The notes: a model not told the origin generated them from the sequence alone. A DNA stretch of 64,000 nt from Canna indica (GCA_034359265.1 CP136890.1:87941501-88005500), one strand, 5' to 3'. Shown: positions 1 to 9,940, counted from the stretch's first letter. Made by a program: numbers and translations.

Positions 1-8
1 GATCATAC

Positions 9-167
9 ATTCCAATGTCTGCATCCCCAAAACCTTCTTTCGGGATTTCTTTGGCTCCATGCGGTGAACAGAACAGGTCGTATGTTATAGCAGCAGTGCG
101 GAACAACAACTTGTGATGAATTCACTGAAGATTCCTCCATTCGTCCCACGATTTTCTTTCTTGACAT
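9..167 (-). CDS. GRF-type zinc-finger protein, first exon (partial, runs off left edge)
   Basis: Read on the minus strand from an ATG at 167, an open frame of exactly 53 codons ends at a GT (8-7) that could be a splice donor. The protein has a Ser/Val-rich N-terminus, then a block resembling the GRF zinc finger: H24-x-C26, a TAW motif near residue 36, N41-P-E-R-R-F and W-G-C49. GRF fingers normally read CxC(G) ... TSWT ... NPGRRFxGC, so the NPxRRFxGC core is matched, but the first Cys is His and the Gly of NPGR is Glu. The family binds nucleic acid and also occurs in plant transposon-associated proteins. Without splicing the frame stops one codon later. Everything downstream lies outside the window, so a decayed fragment is equally possible. 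Confidence 0.4.
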
Positions 168-635
168 GATCGTCCCTTCGTGCCATAATCCGACGACAAA
201 GACTCCAGAAGGCGTGCCCTAATCCAACGACAAAGGCGACAATAATCCCCCTCTTCGCACTGTTCGAGCAGGTAAAATAAGAACTAGGGCATCGAGCGCG
301 CCCAACTTGAAGAAGATAGGCAAATTACGATTTTGCCCGTCCCCATTTCAAAAAATATTAGTATCGAGGGTGGGTAATTTCGTAATTTTCTGTCAACCTT
401 TACTCGTCCGTTGAAATATATGCCATGTTGGCAAAGTAACTTGTCACGTCGTCACCGTTAATGGCCATGTCAGGCAAAACCATCAGAAATGACGGTGCGT
501 GCTAAACGAGGTAACAGAATCAAAGTTCGTGTATTTTATTGCTAATGAAAAAAGTTTATGCTAAAAATGAGAAAAATGTCCAAAGTTCGTATTTTTTTTG
601 GATATTTACCCTTATATATATATATATATATAAAG
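168..635. other. Unassigned sequence upstream of the GRF exon
   Basis: No coding frame with recognisable content. It contains two imperfect copies of a 17-18 base word (near 183-200 and 216-233) built on TAATCC(G/A)ACGACAAAG, then AT-rich sequence ending in a short TA run (614-632). It could hold the promoter and leader of the minus-strand GRF exon, but no clear TATA element was identified. Confidence 0.3.
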
Positions 636-700
636 AGCCTTGGTGGGTGGTTAGTTCACCAAAAATGAAATTAAAGGTCGGCGGTTCGAGTCTCATCGTC
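636..700 (+). repeat. tRNA-like (SINE-type) internal promoter remnant
   Basis: A TGGTTAGTTCA stretch (648-658) resembles a pol III A box. GGTTCGAGTCT (683-693) is close to the B-box consensus GGTTCGANTCC. The spacing fits a tRNA-derived SINE head. No complete cloverleaf can be drawn, so this is not called a tRNA gene. Confidence 0.3.
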
Positions 701-714
701 GACCTTAAAAATTT

Positions 715-836
715 AATTTTCAACATTTCGGGCCGGCCCGAGCCCAGCCCGAGTCCGAAGGGGCGGGCTCAGGCCCGGGCTGGGCCTCCCCTTTGAATTA
801 TCGGATAGTGCCAAGTACGGCCCATTGCCACCTCTA
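715..836. repeat. GGCCCG-rich end of a hAT-type element
   Basis: The stretch is dense in GGGCC/GGCCC words and ends in CCCATTGCCACCTCTA. Its reverse complement starts TAGAGGTGGCAATGGG, a common start for plant hAT-type non-autonomous elements. No matching left end is visible, so it is a fragment abutting the CACTA remnant. Confidence 0.35.
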
Positions 837-1729
837 ATCGACGGTTCCACTTATCGTTGAACCGTCGGTCACCTACGACAAATACTATTGCAACAATCCG
901 CCGCATACGTGCGCGTCGCTAATAAGTTGCGCCGATGACCGATGCGACCGTCACAAATAACTTATCAGGACGACCGCTGGAGCCATCACTAATATGTATT
1001 CATCAGCGATGACCGCTAGAGCCATAACTGATATGTTATCATTAACGACTGCAACGATCGTTGGTAATGCGTCGCTGAACAAGCCGTTGCTTAGCTGTAG
1101 CTGAAGATTATCAACAATCGCGATAATTCATGCTGCCCAGGACATCCGCCATTTTACGATACACTTTCAGTGATGGCTTATTGACGGCTAGCCGTCGATA
1201 CGCCGTCGCTGATGTTTTATCCCGAACCTGAATTTTTTTAGAAAATTCATGTTTACATCGATTTGTACACAAACCAAATACACAAAATATGAATTTATAA
1301 AATCACACCATATACAAATTATGAATCAATTTAGACACAAATATTATATATATCGTGGAATGTAATCAAAATACAAGAAGCAAACCTGAAATGGAGGCTC
1401 CGACAATGGTGAAGAAGAATCGAGGAGAAGAAGAAGAGAGAGGAAAAGGAAGAGGGAAGGGGAGGGCGCAAGCCATTGAAATAAAAACACTTATTAGCGA
1501 CGGCCGCCACAGTTGTCGCAAAGCCGTCGCTGATAAATATTTCAAGCATCGGCTGTCGATGAACTGTCGCACATCTGTGTGTAATAGGCGACAGTTGCAG
1601 CGACCGTAGTTCAACCGTCGCAAATGCTATATCATTAGCGGCGACGCTTGTGGCCATGTCGTAGCTGTTAGCGATGACTACACCAACCGTCATTGATACT
1701 CGTAGTAATTGAACCATTTTTTAGTAGTG
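837..1729. mobile_element. CACTA transposon remnant (3' end preserved)
   Basis: The right end is TTTTTTAGTAGTG (1717-1729), the reverse complement of a CACTACTAAAAAA terminus. Two blocks (837-1220 and 1490-1700) are filled with short GC-rich words such as CCGTCGC and GCGACGG in both orientations, typical of CACTA subterminal repeats. Between them is a unique AT-rich and purine-rich core (1230-1470). The left terminus is missing; the hAT-like fragment abuts there. The words differ from the AGCAACGGC motif of the complete CACTA element further right, so this is a different subfamily. Small open frames here are not coding. Confidence 0.55.
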
Positions 1730-3056
1730 AGAGCTCAAAATAAAACAAACATAGTAGGAGCTCTTTGCTTGCTACCTCCTAGTCCTTTAAGGCCTCAAAA
1801 TGATGATTCAAGGAAGCTTGATGGCTTGAGGAAGAGGAGAGGGCTCAAGAGTAGTGTAGATTGAGGATTAAAATTTTAAAACTTAAGGAAAATGACTTGA
1901 TATTTGAAGGATGGACTCAATGAAATATTAGAGGCCAAAGGAAGCCAGTTTCATGAGTATTTATATGGTTTATAGGGAGTGGGGACGAAAACTAGTCATT
2001 TAACGTATAGAAAAAGATCCTTTGGGCTCACCGATAGAACTAGGTCGATTGACTGAACCATCGACCGTGCTTCGACCGACCAACTATTGGAGATTCTAGT
2101 AAGCTTTCGGTCAACCAAAGCATCAACGGACATTCGACCGATACTGTCGTTAGGTTGAAAATTGAATTTTCTTGCGAGGGTTCAGGTTTAGGGTTTCAGA
2201 TTGGATTCAACTTTTTGTGGATCAAAAATATCTTTGTTATAATCAAAATTAAGATTGAGATCAATGTTGAAAGCCTTAGACCAACATTAGCACGATCTCT
2301 CGCTATTTTGTTCAATGTCATTTTTTTCTTCAAAAATTAAGTTTTATAATATAGATATTACAAGAGGCACATTAATTAAACACAAAAATATACTCACAAA
2401 ATGTTACAATTAGGAATTGAACTCTTGACCTTAGACAAAATACTTAAATATCTAATCACTAAACTACTAGTGGATTGATTTTTGATGTCAATTTTTGAGG
2501 TTAATAGTTTTTTCAAATGAAACTTAATATAGAAATCTAACTCTAACTAGATTCAAATATTGAAAAATTTATCAACTAAATGCACAATACTTTACCTCTT
2601 GTGTTTCCACCAAATAAGATATAAACATTCTCGAATCAATCACATAAGACCAATCATCTCAGTACTCGTCAAAGATTTAAAAATTCATATAACTAGAAGA
2701 AAGATTTCAAGCAAAAACATTTGGATTTGCTGTGATGTTTTTTAAATAAATAAGATCCAAATGTCATTAAGGATAAACTATACTTAGTTTCGTTCTTTCA
2801 AGGATAATTATATGAAATATATTTAATGATTAAAATGCCCATATCATTTGGATCTCATGTTTTAATTTTTTTATAAATAAATTAATCTAGTTTTATTAGT
2901 CTTCTATTTTTACTCAATTTTGTATAAGTTTGTCTTTATATTAGGCTAGAGAATCACTTATATATTTTAATTTTTAACATGAGATGCTAGCTAGATAATA
3001 TGAATATTTTAATTATTAAATATATCATTTTGTTTAGAAAATAGCTTAGGAAGATG
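1730..3056. other. Repeat-derived non-coding sequence
   Basis: No gene recognised. 2030-2160 is rich in CGACCG/CGATCG-type words as found in some LTR sequences, but no ends can be set. 2395-2480 contains a minus-strand tRNA-like box (revcomp of GGAATTGAACT) and may be a SINE scrap. 2480-3056 is AT-rich. Confidence 0.4.
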
Positions 3057-3795
3057 TTTTTTTTTAAAGAAGAAACTTATATTTATCAGGAGATTTAAGA
3101 AATACAAGTGTAAAATAGCAAAAGATAAAAAAAAGAAGGAGAAAAGAAAATACAGCAAACAACTCCAAACAAGAGTAGGAGCGAGAGAACCTAGAAAGAA
3201 GGTAGAGCATAAACAAGAGCATAGTCCCTTCGATTGCAACCTCGCTCTAAAGGATGATGTTCATTTGTGTCGAAGCAATGACCATTATGCTCGATCCAAA
3301 CTTTCCATCTCCAAATCGTTATAGCTCTGAATTTGAGCAATTTCTTCACCAGGTTGTCTGAACAATCATGAGACCAAGGGGCGTAGTTTAGTTGGAAGTG
3401 TTCCAAGCGAGACAGTTGCAACATTCGACACCAACCGAGCAAGGAGAAATTGCATTGCCTAAAGATGTGTTCATGTGATTCCGAGGCAAATTTGCATAAT
3501 ACACAAGTCGGATCCTCCTGTAAGCCACGACCAAGCAATCTATCCTTTGTGTGGAGTCTATGTTGATCGAGCTGCAAACTAGTTCATGATAGAAACATTC
3601 ATGGGACATGTCAGCTGCCGGATGTATTGAGCTCTAAAATCCTTGATTCCATGAAAGTTCAGCAAATGGTAGAGTGATCTGGTCGAGAACTCTTTATTGT
3701 TGGTCCATCTTCGGGAAATCGCATCATTACTCGTGCGTTGTTGAATGTCCTGAAGGTCTTCTGTCAAACTGACTATGTCCGTGATGGGGACATAG
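3057..3795 (-). pseudogene. L1-type LINE 3' fragment (zf-RVT region)
   Basis: On the minus strand two overlapping frames together encode the C-terminal zinc-binding region that follows reverse transcriptase in plant L1-like LINEs. Visible signatures are a DAISRRWTNNKEFSTRSLY stretch, then C-x2-C (CVLC) and an SHEHIFRQC segment with W and W-R-W further on. The frame shifts once near 3,590. The fragment probably ends at a T-run (3057-3068), an A-tail on this strand. Its upstream side is cut at about 3,795, where plus-strand LINE sequence begins. It is a dead fragment. Confidence 0.65.
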
Positions 3796-3807
3796 TTTGA
3801 GGACCGT

Positions 3808-5136
3808 ATGGACCTTTTCAGGCCGATCAGCCTCACTTCGGGTGTTATCCGTATCCTCTTAAAGATTATTGTGTTGCGTCTGAAGTCGTTCATGCTTTCC
3901 CTTGTTGGCGATTCACAATCGGCATTCTTGCCTGGTCGCTCCACCCACGATTCATTCATGGTGGCAAATGAAGTTATACATCATTGCAAACGTTCAAGTA
4001 TGAATGCTTTTCTTATCAGTTAGATATGTCTAAGGCATTCGATTATATCTGCTGGGACTTCTTGCTAGATCTTCTTCGCTCACGGGAGTTCCCGGAACTA
4101 TGGGTTAGATGGATTGGGCTCTTGTTGTACTCGAGTGAATTAGCAATTTTGTTAAATGGGATCTCTGGTAATTGGTTCCGTCACAGGAAAGGGCTACAAC
4201 AGGATGACCCTCTATCCCCTTACCTCTTCCTTCTCGTGGCTGATGTCTTCGCCAACCTATTGGATAAAGGTACTTCTGACGGTATGGTTTCCGATATTGA
4301 GCTGGATGGGAAGAGGGTCGTTTCTCACCTAGAGTTCGCGGATGACTTCACTATTTTCACCAGGAGGACTGGAGATGATATCCTAAACTTGAAGGTACTT
4401 CTGAAGGCGTTCTAGCTGATGACAGGGCTCTAGGTTAACTTAAGGAAGACGACAGTCGTAAACCTATTGAATGACCTCTCGAGCGCTATTGAGGTCGCTG
4501 AAGCTTTGGGTTGCGAGAAAAAATCCTTCCCTATTGATTATCTCGGGTTGCTGCTTAGATGCGGGAAGTTGATTCGGGATGACTGGACAAGGGTCATCGC
4601 AAAGACCGATGTCAGGTTAGCATCGTGGAAAGGGAAGCTGCTATCACGTGGTGGAAGACTGACCCTGATCAATAGCGTTTTGAGTGGCATATGCACCAGA
4701 GACAATGAGGATCACAAACATCTCTTTATACATTGTGATTTCATGAAAGCGGGTTGGTTGGAGCTATTGAGACTATGCAACTTCAAGCATTTGCCTTTAA
4801 ATTATACACCATAGACACAAAATTGTCAAGAAGATCATAAGAAGAGGTTGCCCAAGTTCCTGTTGATCATGCCATGGAGGTGGAAGATTTGGCATGAGAG
4901 AATATGCAGATGTTTTGAAAATAAGGAGCGCTCACACCTAAATTTAGCTATCAACACTTGTATTCTCTGGAAGCACTCAAATTTCAACTAGGAAACTAGC
5001 TACGTTGTTTTTTTATTCTCTCTTGTTGTTTTATTTTTCGCTTCCCTCCCCGAAGGAATGTCCTTTTCCTCCCTCCTCTTTACTTGCATTCATCAACTCT
5101 CTTGAATGAATACAAGGTTTCTTTCTCTAAAAAAAG
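3808..5136 (+). pseudogene. L1-type LINE reverse transcriptase fragment with A-tail
   Basis: The translation carries LINE reverse-transcriptase signatures: an RPISL motif, SAFLPGRSTHDSF, MSKAFD, KGLQQDDPLSPYLF (usually RQGDPLSP) and the catalytic FADD at 4335-4346. The frame changes near 4,020, and there are stops at 4413 and 4434. After the GRLTLINSVLSG segment (about 4,690) the reading jumps directly to CTRDNEDHKHLF, which belongs to the zinc-binding C-terminus, so several hundred codons are deleted. The copy ends in a short A-run (5130-5136) after a pyrimidine-rich 3' UTR. It is 5' truncated and inactive. Confidence 0.75.
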
Positions 5137-5284
5137 GTGGAGCATTCCCATGGGAAACTTGAGATTGGGGACTTCAATGGAGTATGAGGTGGGCTTTATG
5201 GAGTGTGAGATTGGCATCGCACACGAGCAGATCTCTAGTAAGACGCATATTGTGCGCATAGCAGACTGTTTCATAAGACGCGAA

Positions 5285-5600
5285 GATGATGCGCGGTAAG
5301 TTGTCCCCTAAGTCGCAGCGCAGAGCTGATGGCTCGTGAGTCGCCAAGTTTGTGCGCAGGGCTTTGTCCCTTAAGTCGCAGCGCAAAGCCGATGGCTCGT
5401 GAGTCGCCAAGTATGGTACGCAGGGCGTTGTCCCCTAAGTCGCCGCGCAGAGCCGATGGCTTGTGAGTCGCCAAGGATGGTGCGCAGGGTGTTTTCTCCT
5501 AAGTCGTAGTGCAGAGCTGATGGCTCATGAATCACCAAAGTTTGTGCGCAGGGCGATGTCCCCTAAGACGCAGCGCAGAGCAGATTGCTTGTGAGTCGCA
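5285..5600 (+). repeat. Tandem array, about 64-bp unit, five copies
   Basis: Each unit contains the phrases CCCTAAGTCGCAGCGCAGAG, TGATGGCTCGTGAGTCGCCAAG and TGTGCGCAGGG in the same order, with scattered substitutions. Degraded shorter units continue to about 5,750. The same array is present inverted at 7,200-7,480. Confidence 0.7.
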
Positions 5601-5880
5601 AGGTTGGTGTGCATGGCCGATGGCCTCTAAGATGCAAGATTTGTGCGCATGGCAAGATGTCCTTTAAGACGCAAGGTTGGTGCGCATGACCAGATGGCCT
5701 CTAAGATGCAAGATTTGTGCGTAGAGCAGATGGCTCTTAAGTCGTAAGATTGAAACGTTCGAACCAAGCACAAGTGAAGAACAGCTGTGGTGTGGCAGCA
5801 ATGCTCTTAGTGCGGAGAGTTCGCGGACGTTGTGACCCGATTGGAGAAAATCTCTCAAGTCGTGATCGAGGAGCAGCATA

Positions 5881-6033
5881 AGACTTGAAGCTCGTTGAGA
5901 TGGGCTCGGTGGAGGGCGTCATGACCTCTGCGGGGGGCGAGTGAGCAAGCAGTGACCCATAAGACTTGAAGCTCGTTGAGATGGGCTCGGAGGAGGGCGC
6001 AATGACTCCTGCGGGGGGCGAGTGAGCAAGCAG
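5881..6033 (+). repeat. 81-bp direct duplication
   Basis: A segment starting AGACTTGAAGCTCGTTGAGA occurs at 5,881 and again at 5,962. Both copies carry GAGATGGGCTCGG and TGCGGGGGGCGAGTGAGCAA. It lies inside the LTR-element interior. Confidence 0.7.
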
Positions 6034-6164
6034 AGATCGGCTCAAAGCGGCAGTGGAGGCAAGGCTCTAGTGTGGTGCAGCCACGGAACTACTCATCACT
6101 TGGGTGTTGCACAACGGCACCCAGATGTTATCTGAGACGAGCGTTGCTCGTATGCTCCTTAAGT

Positions 6165-6600
6165 CTGGGACTTTTCATTGCCCAGCAAAAACGGGACTTG
6201 GTGAATTGAGTAACCATTTCTTGGGTTCCTTCACACGGGCGTTGCTCAACGGCGCTCGTGTGCCCCCACAAAGTCTGGGACCCTCATAGCCCAGCAACAT
6301 CGAGACTTGGCGAACCCAGTAGCTATTTCTCGGTGTCCATTCAAGCGAGCGTTGCTCAACGATGCTGGCGCCCCTTCAAGCAAATGTTGTTCAATGACAC
6401 TCGTTTGCTCCACAAGCCTGGGACCCTCATAGCCCAGCAACATCGAGACTTGGTGAACACAGTAGCTACTTCTCGATGTCCATTCAAGCGAGCGTTGCAC
6501 AACGACGCTGGTGCCCCTTCAAGCGAAAGTTGTTCAACATCACTCGGTTGCTCCACAAGTCTGGGACTTTCATTGCCCAGCAACGAGTTTGGGAATCTCA
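6165..6600 (+). repeat. Tandem array, about 143-bp unit
   Basis: The marker CTGGGA(C/T) followed by CAT(A/T)GCCCAGCAA occurs at 6,165, 6,275, 6,419 and 6,561. Between markers are CGAGCGTTGC(T/A)CAACG and GCCCCTTCAAGC. The full period is 142-144 bp and the first unit is shorter (110 bp). Confidence 0.65.
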
Positions 6601-6846
6601 AAGCTCTTTCTCGCAACCACAGGAGATGATGAAACTCAAAGATGTTTCAAGTAGTCATTTCCTGGTGGCGGACTTCACACGGCAAAACTTGACATGTTGC
6701 GGCCCCACTGTGGCATGTCTTCACTCAGGCAGTGTTCCCTTCGACTACTTCTGAAGAATTCACTTCAGCAATTGCAGCCTATGCCAGAAAGGCGGTGCGG
6801 CCGAGGTGAGTTCGACGAGGACGTCGAAGCTTGAAGTGGGGAAGGA

Positions 6847-7196
6847 TGTTAGGGACTTTTCGATGCGCCCGAGCGACGACGAATCATGACGGATTATTCC
6901 CTACATATTTGTAAATATGTTTTCGCGTCCATGTAGTTTTGTCTTTATTTCTAGTTCGTACTTGTAAAACCTCTTGTGCAATCCTCGGGGGACCCATGGT
7001 ACGAGTTGGATGCATTTCGAGTCCATTCGACACTTGGTGCGTGCGTTACGGCTTAGCGGAGCACTTTGTATGAATTCGTCATGGCCGTGGCCATGGAAAA
7101 TCACCATGTCGGATGACCACGATTTTGTCATGCTCCTCGTGCTTTTGGAAACCTTGGGGGTTAGGGGTCTCATGTATAATGTAGGAGAGCATTGGC
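6847..7196 (+). mobile_element. Truncated LTR (plus-strand copy)
   Basis: Starts TGTTAGGGACTTTTCG and matches the reverse complement of 8,036-8,385 almost base for base, apart from an indel of roughly 20-25 bp near 7,165. Homology stops near 7,196, where inverted internal sequence begins, so about half of the 730-bp LTR is present. Confidence 0.7.
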
Positions 7197-7655
7197 TAGG
7201 GGACATCGCCCTGCGCACAAACTTTGGTGATTCACGAGCCATCGGCTCTGCACTGCGACTTAGGAGACAACACCCTGCACACCATCCTTGGCGACTCACA
7301 AGCCATCGGCTCTACGCGGCGACTTAGGGGACAACGCCCTGCGCACCATACTTGGCGACTCACGAGCCATCGGCTCTGCGCTGCGACTTAGGGGACAAAG
7401 CCCTGCGCACAAACTTGGCGACTCACGAGCCATCAGCTCTGCGCTGCGACTTAGGGGACAACTTACTGCGCATCATCTTCGCGTCTTATGAAACAGTCTG
7501 CTATGCGCACAATGTGCGTCTTACTAGAGATCTGCTCTGCGCACACGACTTAAGAGCCATCTGCTCTGCGTGTAAATGACTTTGCGTCTTAGGGGACAAC
7601 GCCCTGCGCAAAAGTCATGATCTTCAGATCCATCAATGCGGGCTCTGATACCAAC
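7197..7655 (-). mobile_element. Internal start of LTR element (minus-strand copy) with primer-binding site
   Basis: Read on the minus strand this follows directly from the 5' LTR. The first bases include TGGTATCAGAGCC (7,653-7,641), a classic primer-binding site complementary to the 3' end of initiator tRNA-Met. Next come the same 64-bp repeat units as in 5,285-5,600. The segment ends abruptly at the truncated plus-strand LTR. Confidence 0.75.
7641..7653 (-). promoter_or_regulatory. tRNA-Met primer-binding site
   Basis: TGGTATCAGAGCC on the minus strand, two bases downstream of the ...GACA end of the LTR. This position and sequence are standard for reverse-transcription priming in plant LTR retrotransposons. 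Confidence 0.8.
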
Positions 7656-8385
7656 TGTCACGGGTCAATTGTTTTTGTGCGGAAGAACCCGTGCGGCACC
7701 CTTGCATCCCGTGCAAGGGATAAGCCTTAATCCCGAATCCGTCCCGAATTGGGCTTCCCGACTTAACATCGTGGGGCATACGTTGGACCACGTGCCAACC
7801 TCGCATTCCATGTCCGCGCCCCCAAAATATCATGTTGGCCGAATGGTTTTTGAAGGCATAAAACAAAAACAACATTACAGGACTATAGACGCAAGAAAAC
7901 ATAAAACTGGGTGTAGGACGAGCTCCGCAATTGTCTTGGGCGAAGAACGACATGTCGCATGCCCATATGGGCCACTCATTCGTCTCCGCCCAAGGCAACC
8001 GCTTTGTTTGCCAACGCTCTCCTACATTATACATGAGAACCCTAACCCCCAAGTGCCACCCCCAAGTGCCACCCCCAAGGTTCCCAAAAGAACGAGGAGC
8101 ATGACAAAATCGTGGCCATCCGACATGGTGATTTTCCATGGCCACGGCCATGACGAATTCACACAAAGTGCTCCGCTAAGCCGTAACGCACGCACCAAGT
8201 GTCGAATGGACTCGAAATGCATCCAACTCGTACCATGGGTCCCCCGGGGATTGCACAAGAGGTTTTACAAGTACGAACTAGAAATAAAGGCAAAATTACA
8301 TGGACGCGAAAACATATTTACAAATATGTAGGGAATAATCCGTCATGATTCATCGTCGCTCGGGCGCATCGAAAAGTCCCTAACA
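7656..8385 (-). mobile_element. Complete 5' LTR (730 bp, minus strand)
   Basis: On the minus strand it begins TGTTAGGGACTTTTCG and ends CCGTGACA, obeying the TG...CA rule, with a primer-binding site immediately after. A short stretch repeats CCCCCAAGTGCCA within the LTR (around 8,047-8,079). The plus-strand open frame of 231 codons across it is antisense to the LTR and is not a gene. The base composition (GC-rich with CACGTG at 7,790-7,795) fits an LTR promoter region. Confidence 0.75.
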
Positions 8386-8391
8386 ATGAGG

Positions 8392-8940
8392 TGGGCTTTA
8401 TAGAGGCTAGTGCATTTTCCATTGCTTGGGATGGTGGAGAGGGCAATCACCTACTCCATCTATGCAGACAATCCTGTCCTTTTTCTGCAAGAATAATTGC
8501 ACTTGTATCACATATCTCAAAATCCTCCTTGCTTGTTTCGAATTAGCTTTGGGCTTAAAAATTAACATAAAAATTTGTTTGGTTCACATCCAAGGAAAAA
8601 GCGGCAGACATCAAAGATGGCTGATATTTGCATGTCCAAAAAGTGTTGTCTTCCCGATCAAATATCTCAGACTCCCACTTCGCTTTGGCAATCTTAAGAA
8701 AACCGAGCTAGTTTTTTATCATCACCCGCATTGATAAAAAAATAGTTTGGAATTGGCACGAGAGATTATTATCTCAGGTTGCTTGACTCACACTCATCAA
8801 TGGCCTCGTCTAGACAACCCTCCTACTTATTCTCCATTTTCAAGGCTTCAACTTGGGTGGTTTCCCAAATTAACAAATGTAAGCGAGGCTTCTTCACGTT
8901 GGGCATGGACAATACTTCTTCAAAGGGCAAATGGTTTCCC
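8392..8940 (+). pseudogene. LINE reverse-transcriptase fragment
   Basis: Discontinuous frames give LINE RT signatures: a decayed YADD-like stretch (about 8,460), FELALGLKINIKI, VFPIKYLRLPLRFGN (the SFPIKYLGLPL motif of L1-type RT), then YLFSIFKA, VVSQINK, RGFFTLG and KGKW. Stops and frame changes make it non-functional. It directly abuts the LTR at 8,385. Confidence 0.65.
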
Positions 8941-9385
8941 AAGTTCGTGATTGTCAACGATCGCGGAAGATTCGAGATCGGCACCAGATCTAATGCCCCG
9001 GCCACCGCCGCCCTTGCCGTCAACGACGCAGAGCCCATGCTCGCGCCTTTGATGGCGGTAGGGAGGCGGTGGTTGGTGAGGCCACCGTTGTCATTTTCAG
9101 GGGCAGCGGCAAAGGGGTCATCGGAGGGGGCGGGGGACTTGTCAGAAGATGAGCCGGAGGCGGCGACGACCCTACTGGAAATGATGGCGCTGGAGGTCTG
9201 CTAGTTAGGGCGACTGACGCCGAGGGCGTCGGGGAAGGGTGCAAAGTCCTGGTGGTGGATAGAGCAGACGGTCGGGAGGTGACCAGGGTATTGTCGATGG
9301 ATGAAAAAGGCATAGCTGGGGGCGGCTGAATTTGGTGTGGTGGTGGGGTGAGAGGATAGCATGGTCGTTGCCATGGGGCCCACAA
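8941..9385. other. GC-rich low-complexity block
   Basis: GC-rich sequence full of GGAGG/GGCGG words. On the minus strand it reads as Pro/Ser/Thr-rich low-complexity protein (9,020-9,385), and an overlapping plus-strand frame is Ala/Gly/Glu-rich. The minus frame could be the proline-rich N-terminal part of a LINE ORF1, but no diagnostic motif is present, so I leave it unassigned. Confidence 0.3.
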
Positions 9386-9429
9386 AAAAAATTATTTTAA
9401 AAAAATAGATTTGTTGACTGGATATTTTT

Positions 9430-9832
9430 CAAATTAATATTTTTGAATACTGATTGGGCTCTTGATCCACGTCAGCTATTGACATCAGCATCCAAATGGC
9501 TGTTATGACATCCCATTAACGGTGTGATAGATTTATTACAAATCGAAAAGTGATGTATTGAATTGGAAAAATTGGAAAGTGTGGATAGATTAGGGAAACA
9601 CCCCAAAAGCCGAGATATATTTAGTAATATTTTATTAATATTTTCGGATGGTGACTGGGCTCTTGATCCACGTCAGCGTGCCCACATCAGCATCCAAACG
9701 GCTATTGTGACGTCCCATTAACGATGTGATAGATTTATTACAAATCGAAAAGTGGTGTATTGAATTGGGAAAATTTATAAGTGGGGATAGATTTGGGAAA
9801 CACCTCAAAAGTTTAGATATATTTAGTAATTA
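9430..9832. repeat. 201-bp direct tandem duplication
   Basis: Two copies share GGGCTCTTGATCCACGTCAG (at 9,456 and 9,657), CATCAGCATCCAAA, CGATTTGTAATAAATCTATC (as its reverse complement) and ATATATTTAGTAAT. They differ at scattered positions, so the duplication is not very recent. Confidence 0.75.
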
Positions 9833-9940
9833 ATCCATAAAAGTAGGGATCAGATTTGTTAAAAATTTAATAGTTCGAGACATTTTCATTAATTTTTCCT
9901 AAAAACAATTATGTTATTGTATTCAAAGAGAATTCTTTCA

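Larger units (their letters stand above)
5225..6846 (+). mobile_element. Internal region of a non-coding LTR element (plus-strand copy)
   Basis: This segment precedes an LTR that starts at 6,847 and has no recognisable gag or pol. It is built from tandem repeats of several periods (about 64, 81 and 143 bp). Its first 340 bp reappear in reverse complement at 7,197-7,530. Such repeat-filled interiors are typical of LARD or TRIM-like non-autonomous elements. The open frames reported by simple translation are repeat artefacts. Confidence 0.55.

Noticed and set aside
636..700. Functional tRNA gene
   Set aside because: A and B boxes are present, but no acceptor stem or anticodon arm can be paired.
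1331..1717. 128-codon minus-strand frame
   Set aside because: Falls in CACTA subterminal repeats and core of a degraded element; the composition follows the repeats.
7633..8166. 177-codon minus-strand open frame
   Set aside because: Covers the sense strand of the same LTR. LTRs of this type do not encode protein and the frame has low-complexity, repeat-derived content.
7636..8331. 231-codon plus-strand open frame
   Set aside because: It lies wholly antisense to a well-delimited LTR with a primer-binding site. The matching region at 6,847-7,196 is the same LTR, and no protein family is recognisable.
8779..9204. 141-codon plus-strand frame as a gene
   Set aside because: Its first half is LINE reverse transcriptase and its second half GC-rich low-complexity sequence, so it is a chimera across an element border.
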